A stretch of DNA of 64,000 bases from Bacteroides fragilis (GTDB lineage Bacteria; Bacteroidota; Bacteroidia; Bacteroidales; Bacteroidaceae): the NCBI RefSeq assembly GCF_019583405.1, contig NZ_SZUU01000009.1, positions 1 to 64,000 of the forward strand. The letters are read 5' to 3'. The notes below the pieces were generated by a model. That model was not told the origin of the DNA. It ran no database searches and was given only the letters and a program-made list of their open reading frames with translations. Within the stretch, counting starts at the first letter, position 1, and each line of letters begins with the position of its first letter. The position numbers and the translations under genes were made by a program. Shown here in pieces: positions 23,862-31,534 of this stretch.

Positions 23862-25187
23862 TTATTCAAAGTCGTAAGTGAAGAATACTCCTGCGGGGAA
23901 GCGAGTCGCATTTTTGTAGTCTTGCACCAGTTTAGTAGTACCGCTTGTGAAGTTAAATACGCCGATGCTGTTGGTCAGGTAATCGTTACCGTAACCTTTG
24001 ATTGTAGTGACGTATACATCACTGTTTTTCGGATTTACCGCAAGGTTATTGTAAGTCATTGTGGCATTTTGTATGTAATCACCGATTTTAGCCAGCTCTT
24101 TGGTCTGATTCTTCGCGAAATCATGGAGATAGATAGTAGTGCTGTTGTTACCAAAATAAATGCTGTCACCTTTGGCGCTGATTGCCGGAGTGGCTCCCCA
24201 GCCGGCTGATACCTGGAAACTTCCTAATTCGTTTGTTTTCAAGATTGAGTAGTCCTTAGATGATACCTTCATAATCTTTGCCGGAGTGCTGTTGACAGAA
24301 ACCCATACATTACCGTCCGAAGCTTTTACAACTCCTGTCGGTGTGCCTTCCAAAGCGATGGTTTTTATCACTTTGTTATCTTTAATCACCAGCAGACTGT
24401 TGTTGGCTCCTGCGAATACTTTCTGGGCTGTTACCGCCATTCTGTTTTTTATCGCTCCGTCTGTTCCCTCTATTAAACTCAGGGAGGTTGTTGTCGGATC
24501 GAACAAGTGCACGCCGTTGTTGTCGCGGATGTATACGTGTGAGTCATCCAGAGCGGCTACGTGGGTAGGCCAATTGAGGTCGGCCAGTTGATCCTTGCTG
24601 AATCCTTTCTCTTTTTTCAGTGTTTCGGCATTGGCAATTACAAGCATACCGTCTTCGCCGCCATTCTGAGAAATGATATACATCTTATTGTTTGCAATGA
24701 ACAGGTCTTGTGATACAACTCCCAAGTGTGTACCGTTTGCTTCGAAGTATGCTTCTTCCGTCATTTCATTTTCCGGAGAAATGAAGATGAGCGAGCTGGG
24801 AGGATTGCCGAAGTTGCCTTCATTTAGAACAAAGGTTCCATATTTGTATTTGCCGTATACGGTGACCGGAAGGTTTACTCTTTTCTCTCCTACTTCCGTA
24901 GATACCACCAGAGTTACATAGTATTTTCCCGGTTCGGCTTCAGTAAAGCTGAACTCCTTATCAGTTGACTTCACCTCTCCGTTGACTTCCCATCTTACTT
25001 CGGGGTTCACGTTGCTTGTATAGTTGGCGGTCAGTGCGAGTGTTCCACCTTGGATAACTTCGGTCACTCCGCCTTCACTTTCGATGGCGATACCCGTCAG
25101 GTTAGGGATGGTTTCGTCATCCGAGCAAGAAGCAAATCCTAACGCTAATGCTGTCACAAATAGCAATAGATACTTTTTCATTTTCAT
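23862..25187 (-). CDS. DUF5074/BtuG-like surface lipoprotein with PKD-type domain
   Basis: This 441-residue lipoprotein has the signal MKMKKYLLLFVTALALGFASC. A PKD/Ig-like domain (LALTANYTSNVNPEVRWEVN, about residues 50-115) is followed by a seven-bladed-propeller-like domain of DUF5074 type (FVLNEGNFGNPPSSLIFI and repeats with VYIRDNNGVHLFDP). Such propellers include the high-affinity cobalamin-binding BtuG proteins. It is the last gene of the riboswitch-led B12 cluster, 63 bp after the BtuG-like gene. I set the start at ATG 25187, right before the signal peptide; ATG 25226 is in frame and would add 13 residues. Direct B12 binding is inferred from the operon. Confidence 0.8.
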   Translation of the reverse strand: MKMKKYLLLFVTALALGFASCSDDETIPNLTGIAIESEGGVTEVIQGGTLALTANYTSNVNPEVRWEVNGEVKSTDKEFSFTEAEPGKYYVTLVVSTEVGEKRVNLPVTVYGKYKYGTFVLNEGNFGNPPSSLIFISPENEMTEEAYFEANGTHLGVVSQDLFIANNKMYIISQNGGEDGMLVIANAETLKKEKGFSKDQLADLNWPTHVAALDDSHVYIRDNNGVHLFDPTTTSLSLIEGTDGAIKNRMAVTAQKVFAGANNSLLVIKDNKVIKTIALEGTPTGVVKASDGNVWVSVNSTPAKIMKVSSKDYSILKTNELGSFQVSAGWGATPAISAKGDSIYFGNNSTTIYLHDFAKNQTKELAKIGDYIQNATMTYNNLAVNPKNSDVYVTTIKGYGNDYLTNSIGVFNFTSGTTKLVQDYKNATRFPAGVFFTYDFE

Positions 25188-25250
25188 TTTTTGAGTCATT
25201 AAATTAAGTAATTGGTAAATGTTCATTTCTTATCTCTTTTCCACTTGGTT

Positions 25251-27293
25251 TTATTTCTTGTAGTGTAAATCTTCCACCGCCTGTATCTCCGTAGAGGCTT
25301 CACCCAGCCAGCCGCAGTTCTGGTTGACCGCTGTATAAATCTTCACGAAGTCGATGCCGTCCAGATGAACCGGTTTTCCGTCTTTATCTACTGCCCAGTC
25401 TATCTTGAATTGAGAATACTCCGTATTGTTCGGGTGGTTGTCGGCATATCCCCAGGCATAACAGTAGCCTACCCAGTGCTCGGGCATGCCCGGACGTGGC
25501 TCGTTGATAGAGTTGTCCGCCAGGCGGCTTCCGCGGAATGTGATTTCAGCCGGCATCCATGCCGGATAATAAGAACCCTGGGTGTGATACGTGTTCCGGT
25601 AGATGTATCCCTCTTTGCCTTGATTGTCTTTCCACTTCACATCCCCGTCTGCCGGAGTGGGACGGTAGTAAGTGATTTCGTAGTTGCGGATGGTGGCAGG
25701 CGAGTTATATTCGCTTCCTGCCAATTCGTACCACTCATCATCCGGCAATCCGTTGCCATTCGTGTCTTTGGATACAAGCACGATTCCCGGTTCGGAGTTT
25801 CCTCCGGGTTTATCCAGCAGAGTGCCATACATATCATAGTAGGCGTTGCCGTATATCTTGAAGTCATATTCACCGGGGACGTTAGGGATGGTATGGTCGA
25901 ATCCTACGGTAATGTTACCTCCGGATCCTCCGAGCGTGAAGAGACAGGTGGTGCGGTCCTGCAGCAGTTCGGTGGCGCGTGCCAATACCTGAACGTCCGT
26001 GAATCCCTCTTCGTAAGCAGTATAAGAGGTATTCATATATTGTGATGGCGCCGGATTATACTCCAATACTTTATTGGCGAAGGCGCCTGCTTCCGGGTCT
26101 GCGGGATTTTCGTCGGGATTGCCTTGCGAGGCTTTGTTCCGGAACAGGACGGTATTGGAGTTGATTCCCACATTGGGCAGCTTAAATATAAGTTGTCCCT
26201 GCGGACTAAAGCATAACACATCTCCTTTCACCTTATAGTCGTAAGCGTCGGTGATGTAGACGTTTCCACTGTAAGGGTTGACACTGATGCTGTAAGGAGT
26301 GCGTATCGTGGTACCGTCTGTGATGAAGTTTTCCCGCTCTGTCTTTCCGGCTTTCAGATTGAATACTTTGATTTGAGAATCTTGGGTGCGGTAGTCGTAG
26401 TTATACAGATAGGCCATGTTGTCGTGAATGGTGAAGCTCAACACCTTTTCGTCGAAAGTCCGTACCACTTGATCGGTATGCCCGTCTATTTGTACGAAGT
26501 GATAGTCACCCGCTTCGATGTTTTCGCCGTGCGTGGCTACATAAACGCTGCCATCCGGCCCGGCCTGTATTTCTCCCGGATTGGGGCCTACTTCTATCTT
26601 CTTGATTTCGGTGAAAGAAGGGATGTCGATCACAGAGACCGTGCGGTCTACCCCGATGCCTTCCCAGTCCAGTCCTCCGGAATTGGAAACATATAGCTTT
26701 CCGTTCTGCACGCAAATGCCGTCAGGGTTTCTGCCCGCCCGGGTCAGTGCGTCGATGGAGAGAGAGGCAGTATCTATTCGCGCCACTGTTCCGTCGAAGG
26801 AACACACGTATGCCTTGCCTCCGTCGAAAGCGATGTTGCGGGGTTGCCGGGAACTTCCGTTTTCCGATAACATCGGTATCTGTTTGACAGACTTTCCGCT
26901 TTGCAAGTCGACTACTTCTATCTGGCTCGATACGTTGACTACGATATAGAGTTTGCTGCCATAGATGGCCATATCGTTGGCTGTATCTCCCAGGCCGCGT
27001 CGGTTGATGCTGCGGAAGTAGTCGGTGTTCAGCTGATTGTTCTTGAAGGAATACAAAGCCAGCGAGCTGTTGTTCAGGTTGAAGAGTCCTTCGCTGAGGA
27101 TGTAGAGTTCGGCTGTTCCGGTTTCGGTGGGTATACCGTCGTCGCCACCCGAAGGGGTATCGGTGTCTTCCAGGTCATCGCATGAGGCGAAGAGAAGTAG
27201 GAAGAGGAGGAAAAAGAAGGACACGCCTCCCATACCTCTCCGAAAGAGGGAGGAGGAATTGCTTCTGCCGTTATTGAATGAAGTTGTTTTCAT
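25251..27293 (-). CDS. BtuG-like cobalamin-binding surface lipoprotein with extra C-terminal domain
   Basis: This 680-residue lipoprotein follows btuB. After a lipobox FASC it has a beta-propeller of the YncE/BtuG type (residues about 60-390: FNLNNSSLALYSFKNNQL, AIYGSKLYIVVNVSSQIEVV, NPGEIQAGPDGSVYVATHGE). BtuG proteins cap BtuB and hand over vitamin B12. The C-terminal 270 residues are a separate beta-rich domain (NITVGFDHTIPNVPGEYDFK, VSKDTNGNGLPDDEWYELAG, ending NCGWLGEASTEI). Classic BtuG has only the propeller, so this looks like a fusion with a second surface domain. The N-terminal 20 residues before the hydrophobic core include a segment encoded by a repeat-like palindrome. Confidence 0.85.
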   Translation of the reverse strand: MKTTSFNNGRSNSSSLFRRGMGGVSFFFLLFLLLFASCDDLEDTDTPSGGDDGIPTETGTAELYILSEGLFNLNNSSLALYSFKNNQLNTDYFRSINRRGLGDTANDMAIYGSKLYIVVNVSSQIEVVDLQSGKSVKQIPMLSENGSSRQPRNIAFDGGKAYVCSFDGTVARIDTASLSIDALTRAGRNPDGICVQNGKLYVSNSGGLDWEGIGVDRTVSVIDIPSFTEIKKIEVGPNPGEIQAGPDGSVYVATHGENIEAGDYHFVQIDGHTDQVVRTFDEKVLSFTIHDNMAYLYNYDYRTQDSQIKVFNLKAGKTERENFITDGTTIRTPYSISVNPYSGNVYITDAYDYKVKGDVLCFSPQGQLIFKLPNVGINSNTVLFRNKASQGNPDENPADPEAGAFANKVLEYNPAPSQYMNTSYTAYEEGFTDVQVLARATELLQDRTTCLFTLGGSGGNITVGFDHTIPNVPGEYDFKIYGNAYYDMYGTLLDKPGGNSEPGIVLVSKDTNGNGLPDDEWYELAGSEYNSPATIRNYEITYYRPTPADGDVKWKDNQGKEGYIYRNTYHTQGSYYPAWMPAEITFRGSRLADNSINEPRPGMPEHWVGYCYAWGYADNHPNNTEYSQFKIDWAVDKDGKPVHLDGIDFVKIYTAVNQNCGWLGEASTEIQAVEDLHYKK
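27226..27253. repeat. CCTCCC/GGGAGG palindrome inside the signal-peptide codons
   Basis: CCTCCC and GGGAGG flank a CTCT/AGAG stem. On the minus strand it encodes SSLFRRGMGG in front of the signal-peptide core of the BtuG-like protein. It resembles intergenic repeat units common in Bacteroides. An alternative ATG within it would give a normal short signal peptide. Confidence 0.45.
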
Positions 27294-27339
27294 ATTGCTG
27301 TTTCTTTTGATAATTACTGATTCAATGTCTGGAGTATCT

Positions 27340-29376
27340 TTAGTATCTTACTTTCATCGTCACTCTCACTGACCGTCCCGGCATGGGAAAGTTCTTCACT
27401 ATCTCGTAATTCTTGTCCAGTAAGTTCAGCACTTCCACTGTCAGGGATGTGTTTACGTTACGGATGCGCTGATCGCGGCTGACGGATACACTATGGTCGC
27501 TGTAACTGTCCAGCCGGTTTTCGCGGAGGTTCTGCCCCAGCATATAGCGCTTGCCCGAAAAGAGGAACGAGTAGGAGAGGTTCACCCACGGAGTCTCGAT
27601 ACCGGCTTGTCCCGATCCGGATACACGGGGAGTATAGGCGATTTGTTGCTTGTAGGTTTTTCCTCCCGGTTCAGTCATATCCAGTGCACGCTGATAAGTG
27701 TAGTTCCCCGAAAGGTTCACCCGTAGTTTCTCCCAGGGTTGCAGGCTGATGTTTCCGGCAATGTCTATTCCCTTGATGTCCACTTCGCCGAGGTTCACCA
27801 TGCTCCATATAAAGAGGTTCTTGGTGGGGATGGCGATGATTTTGTCTTTCACCTTATTATAATAAGCATCTGCCGTGACGGATACGTAGGGGATCAGTTC
27901 ATTGATCGATCGGCTGTACGTCAGTCCCAGGTTGTATTGTGTGGTGCTTTCCGGTTTCAGGTTCGTGTTGCCCACCTGCCCGTAGTACAGGTCGTTGAAG
28001 CTGGGCAAGCGGAAGATGTCTTTATAGAACAGGCGGATGCGGAACTCTTCGCCGGCAAAGGGCTTGAACGATGCGCTGACGTACGGAGAGAGTTTCCGCC
28101 GGTTGGCTGCGGCGCTGCCTTGGCGCACCTCTTCGTTGATGACCGTTGCCAGTACCGAGGCGGATGCGGTCAACCAGTCGTTAACGTATTTTCCGGCAAA
28201 GGCCGTCAACCACGAATAACGGGTAGGATATGCGAAATCTTTCAGGTTCGCGTTCAGCCGATTGATGCTCGCGTCTGTCGAAAGCGAAAAAGAGAGGTTG
28301 CTGAGCACCCGGTAGAGCGCCGAAGCCGAGAGGTAATACTCTTGCTGGTAATAACTGTTTTCCGTTTTGCCTTCCGAACCTTTATAGTCGGGGTCGAGGT
28401 AACGTTGGTAGCTCCAGTTCCATTTGGCCGAAGTCTGGAAGACCCATTGGCGGCTGAATTCTTTTTTGTATTGGCTTTGCACGAAGACATTCTTGTCCCA
28501 GAGGTGCTGTGAGGAGTAGTCGTAATAATAAGTCGTGGCATTGGGCAGTCCGCGGGACGACTGATAGTAATAGGCCTTTAGTCGCCATTGTTCCGTATCC
28601 GAAAAGTTACCGAACAATCCCGCTTCGGCACGGAGGTTTTTCACTTCCGTGTTTTTCCGTTTCTCACGGGAGGTCAGGTCATTGTCCTCGCCATAATGCA
28701 ATGTGAAAGGATAATGACCATCGGCCGACATCCACTCGCCGTTGGCGGAGAGCACCCATTTGCGGCTCAGTTTCTGTTCGATCAGGAGAGACGGATTGAC
28801 CAGTCCCCACGAACCCGTTTTGAACGAGGCGCTCAGGTTGGTACGCCGGTTGTCTTTGAATTGCGGTGTCAGCGTCTGTATGTTCAGTATCCCGGCGGAA
28901 GCGAAAAACCTTGCGGGCTGAAAGATATTATCACTCTGTCCGTTGCTGAGCGAGAGGCGGTCTACATTGTCCAGTGAGAAACGTCCGATGTCTATTTGCC
29001 CCGTCTGGCAGTCGCTGATCGTTATTCCGTCATATCCCACGGCGGTATGCTCGGCTCCGAGGCTTCGCAATGAAACGGTTTTCAGTCCGCCAATGCCGCC
29101 GTAGTCTTTCACCGTAACTCCGGCAAAGTGCTTCACGGCATCCGATACTTGCAATACGTTGAGGCTTTTGAGTTCTTCTTTAGAGAACACTTGGGTGGGA
29201 GCCATCGCTCTCACTTCGCGGGTGTGGTATGCTTCGGCAACGGTTACTTCGGGGATTGAATAAGTACGGGCGGTATCTACTTTCTGCTGTTGGGCGAAAA
29301 GTGAAACGGTAAGACCCTGGCAGCAACAGAAAGCAACACAGGCGTGTAGTAGCTTAGGCAATCTAAATATATTCAT
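27340..29376 (-). CDS. btuB: TonB-dependent cobalamin receptor BtuB
   Basis: This 678-residue outer-membrane receptor imports vitamin B12 with TonB energy. After a signal peptide, the plug domain spans about residues 45-165 (VFSKEELKSLNVLQVSDAVK, then YGGIGGLKTVSLRSLGAEH), and a 22-strand barrel follows to the terminal aromatic MKVRY. The plug has no preceding carboxypeptidase-like domain, unlike SusC proteins. Assignment to B12 rests on the cobalamin riboswitch directly upstream (29553-29745) and the BtuG-like lipoprotein directly downstream, 46 bp after the stop. It would be repressed when B12 is plentiful. Confidence 0.93.
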   Translation of the reverse strand: MNIFRLPKLLHACVAFCCCQGLTVSLFAQQQKVDTARTYSIPEVTVAEAYHTREVRAMAPTQVFSKEELKSLNVLQVSDAVKHFAGVTVKDYGGIGGLKTVSLRSLGAEHTAVGYDGITISDCQTGQIDIGRFSLDNVDRLSLSNGQSDNIFQPARFFASAGILNIQTLTPQFKDNRRTNLSASFKTGSWGLVNPSLLIEQKLSRKWVLSANGEWMSADGHYPFTLHYGEDNDLTSREKRKNTEVKNLRAEAGLFGNFSDTEQWRLKAYYYQSSRGLPNATTYYYDYSSQHLWDKNVFVQSQYKKEFSRQWVFQTSAKWNWSYQRYLDPDYKGSEGKTENSYYQQEYYLSASALYRVLSNLSFSLSTDASINRLNANLKDFAYPTRYSWLTAFAGKYVNDWLTASASVLATVINEEVRQGSAAANRRKLSPYVSASFKPFAGEEFRIRLFYKDIFRLPSFNDLYYGQVGNTNLKPESTTQYNLGLTYSRSINELIPYVSVTADAYYNKVKDKIIAIPTKNLFIWSMVNLGEVDIKGIDIAGNISLQPWEKLRVNLSGNYTYQRALDMTEPGGKTYKQQIAYTPRVSGSGQAGIETPWVNLSYSFLFSGKRYMLGQNLRENRLDSYSDHSVSVSRDQRIRNVNTSLTVEVLNLLDKNYEIVKNFPMPGRSVRVTMKVRY

Positions 29377-29396
29377 CTTTGTTTTTTGTTGTTAAA

Positions 29397-29453
29397 ATGT
29401 CCGGACGAACTCACTTCGGCCGGACATACTAAATAAACTTGGCAGAGTTTATT
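29397..29453 (-). promoter_or_regulatory. Expression-platform hairpins between riboswitch and btuB
   Basis: Two hairpins sit between the aptamer and the ATG. ATGTCCGG (29397-29404) pairs with CCGGACAT (29420-29427), with an inner CGAA/TTCG step, and on the transcript is followed by UUUU. AAATAAACT/AGTTTATT (29432-29453) forms the second. The first is terminator-like and ends about 20 nt before btuB, where it could also hide the start region. Confidence 0.55.
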
Positions 29454-29552
29454 ATCATAACTTACTTTCTCTGAATCAGAGTGATGAATGAAATGACGGA
29501 TGGAATAATTCCGGCTCATTAGACTCAACGCTTTTTCCTCGAAAGCAATGAA

Positions 29553-29745
29553 AAAGATGCACAGGCAGGTCTTCTGACTCGTTTCTGTTGATAAGCGCCT
29601 TCCCAGGAAAACGTTTCCCAGTGGCAAGTGGTGGTTGCTTACAACAATCTGATGTGAAACTTACAGCAGCGGGACTGTTCAGGATTTGCACCTGATTCCC
29701 TTTTAATTGCATCCCCGGTATACGGAGAATACAAACCAATGCACT
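29553..29745 (-). ncRNA. Cobalamin (AdoCbl-type) riboswitch
   Basis: Read on the minus strand, this leader has the conserved core elements in order: GGTGCAAATCCTGAACAG with GTCCCGC and TGTAA next to it, the B12-box segment GCCACTGG, GGGAAGGCG, and GAGTCAGAAGACCTGCC. The order and spacing match the class I cobalamin riboswitch. It controls btuB and the two lipoprotein genes after it. The transcription start would be just after a TATCTTTG -7 box at 29747-29754. Confidence 0.95.
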
Positions 29746-29746
29746 G

Positions 29747-29754
29747 CAAAGATA
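29747..29754 (-). promoter_or_regulatory. Bacteroidota -7 box for the B12 operon
   Basis: Minus strand TATCTTTG matches TAnnTTTG directly upstream of the riboswitch, which places the transcription start at the 5' end of the aptamer. Confidence 0.55.
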
Positions 29755-30054
29755 AAAAGAATATTAGAAATAGCATAATAATTTGTGATTATTCGTTATG
29801 CATTGCGGAACGGACGGAGCAACATCGGACAGGTCATCCGGATAACGTCAGACGGCACATCGGAATGACTTAGATAGGCGATGCCATTTATCTTGATTCC
29901 GGAGGGTTATGATGGCAGAATGATGGTTAATCAGCCTTTTGACTGACACACTCTTTCTTTAAAACGGATGAACCGGAGGGAAAACAAGAGGAAAGCCGGT
30001 CTTTTCTGTTCCGAAAGCCGGGCTTTGGGTGGATTAGAGTCGGGGTTTTGCGGA

Positions 30055-30135
30055 AAAGAAGTAAGCATTCACTCCAAAAGACGGTTACATTTGCCCCGAA
30101 AGAAGTAAGCATTTTCCGAAAATGCTTACTTCTTT
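30055..30135. repeat. AAAGAAGTAAGCATT direct and inverted repeat
   Basis: AAAGAAGTAAGCATTTT (30099-30115) pairs perfectly over 17 bp with AAAATGCTTACTTCTTT (30119-30135), with a CCG loop. The first 15 bases recur as a direct copy at 30055-30069, with a 29-nt spacer before the hairpin. It does not end in a long T-run. Confidence 0.75.
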
Positions 30136-30420
30136 TTCAAATATCTCTATATGTTATGCTCCATTACATATATTGTTATGAAAACCGGGGCTTATAGCTC
30201 CGGATCTTGCTCCCGTTGCTCACCCGATATGATCGTTCCGGAAGTGTCGGAAAGAGATGGTTTCAAGGTTAAAACCTGCTTTATGGACAGAACACTTTCC
30301 GGTCTCTTTCTTTCGGTAAACAAAAGCGGGAAATTGCGGGCAAAGAGATAACCGGCAAATCGAATTGGAGACGTTTTTGAGAGGCATATCGTGCGTCGGG
30401 CCGAAAGAACGGAAAATAGA

Positions 30421-30462
30421 GAGGTCGGATTATCATTCTGCCAAAATGATAATCCGACCCTC
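30421..30462 (-). terminator. Hairpin terminator after the DUF5106 thioredoxin-like gene
   Basis: GGTCGGATTATCATT (30423-30437) pairs over 15 bp with AATGATAATCCGACC (30445-30459), loop of 7. It lies 42 bp past the stop of the minus-strand gene at 30505. The tail has only a short T-rich run, so termination is probable but not certain. Confidence 0.6.
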
Positions 30463-30504
30463 TCCGCATCTTTGGGGCAAATGCTCCGCTCCGGTATGTT
30501 TTTC

Positions 30505-31440
30505 TTAACCGCGCTCTGCCAGATATTGCTCTACCTTTTGCAGGGTGGCGTCTTTCAACAATACGATTTTGTTCTTATCCAGTAAGTAGAGGGTGGGAAT
30601 AGCCCTCAGGTCATACAGGTTTTTGTTTTTGATGACCAGCTCCTTATCATATCCGTTGGTCCATTCTTTCGCGAAATCGCCCCGGTGCTTTTTCCATTCA
30701 TCCAGTTCTTCATCCGGATAGAGAGACAGCACCCTCAACTTCTTGCCGGCTATGAACCCGTTGATGACCGGAGAGCTTTTTAATCCCTCTATCATCTCCG
30801 CGCAAGCGTGGCATCCGGGGTTGTTGATAAACAGCAGTGTGTATTCCGCCGGGAACTGATGAAGCGTACCCTTTGCGCCCGAATCCAGTGTATAGGTGAA
30901 GTTGAGGGCTTTTGTGCCCAACCGGTTCTTTTGCGCCAGTTCCAGCCGCGCCTGCGGGCGTATCTTTTCCGTTTCATTCAGGGTAGGGGAGGCAATCAAG
31001 GTTTCCAGCACGGGGATGTAAAGCTCTTCGTTACGCATGGGTGAGTTAGGGTCGTAGAGGTATTTATCGGCCAATTCTGCAAAGAAGTCCAGCATTCTTT
31101 TGTTTTTCTCCGCCCGGTTGAAAGTCTCTTTCATAGCAGTTTGTGCGACAGGTAGGGAAATGTGTTCCAGTAGGTCGCAATAATCCACCCAAGCCTGTTC
31201 GGCAACTTCGATCTGACTGATGTAGGTGGTATCTGAAAAGTCGAAACGATCCCAATAGTGCTTCACCATATAGTCTGCACGCTGTTCTACGGTATTCAGT
31301 ACTACAGGTATTTCGGGTAATTTGAAAATTTTAAGCGTATCTTGCTTCTCGGACTGCTCTTGGCTGGAGACAGAACCGCTTTTACAGGCACTAAGTGCCA
31401 ATAACAAGGCAAATGAAAGGTATTTTACATTGCTTATCAT
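30505..31440 (-). CDS. DUF5106/thioredoxin-like lipoprotein
   Basis: This 311-residue lipoprotein has the signal MISNVKYLSFALLLALSAC. The N-terminal half (EQRADYMVKHYWDRFDFSD, about residues 52-160) is the helical DUF5106 domain. The C-terminal half is a thioredoxin fold with FINNPGCHACAEMIEGL, whose CHAC is a CxxC redox pair, and AIPTLYLLDKN with the cis-Pro. It probably acts as an envelope thiol-disulfide oxidoreductase. It is transcribed alone, divergent from the gene at 31535, with a -7 box TATCTTTG at 31463-31470 on its strand. Confidence 0.88.
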   Translation of the reverse strand: MISNVKYLSFALLLALSACKSGSVSSQEQSEKQDTLKIFKLPEIPVVLNTVEQRADYMVKHYWDRFDFSDTTYISQIEVAEQAWVDYCDLLEHISLPVAQTAMKETFNRAEKNKRMLDFFAELADKYLYDPNSPMRNEELYIPVLETLIASPTLNETEKIRPQARLELAQKNRLGTKALNFTYTLDSGAKGTLHQFPAEYTLLFINNPGCHACAEMIEGLKSSPVINGFIAGKKLRVLSLYPDEELDEWKKHRGDFAKEWTNGYDKELVIKNKNLYDLRAIPTLYLLDKNKIVLLKDATLQKVEQYLAERG

Positions 31441-31462
31441 AATCTTTTGTTTTGATATGGGA

Positions 31463-31490
31463 CAAAGATAGTATTTTTATTCTATATTTG
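31463..31490. promoter_or_regulatory. Divergent -7 boxes
   Basis: TATCTTTG on the minus strand (31463-31470) serves the thioredoxin-like gene, and TATATTTG on the plus strand (31483-31490) serves the gene at 31535. Both match TAnnTTTG and lie 23-45 bp from their ATGs. Confidence 0.55.
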
Positions 31491-31534
31491 TACTTAATCA
31501 TGAAAACGTTGGACACACAACAAGCAAATTGAAC

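Larger units (their letters stand above)
29755..30504. other. 750-bp gene-poor region with palindromes
   Basis: I see no supportable gene here. The open frames are short, lack family motifs and change frame often. The region holds a perfect 17-bp hairpin at 30099-30135 with an extra direct copy at 30055-30069, and a 15-bp hairpin at 30423-30459 that probably ends the thioredoxin-like gene. Parts may be decayed coding DNA. Confidence 0.5.

Noticed and set aside
23790..24209. 139-codon plus-strand frame
   Set aside because: It is antisense to the DUF5074-like lipoprotein gene and has no domain of its own.
29476..29739. 87-codon frame across the cobalamin riboswitch
   Set aside because: It follows the conserved RNA elements of the aptamer and has no protein family features.
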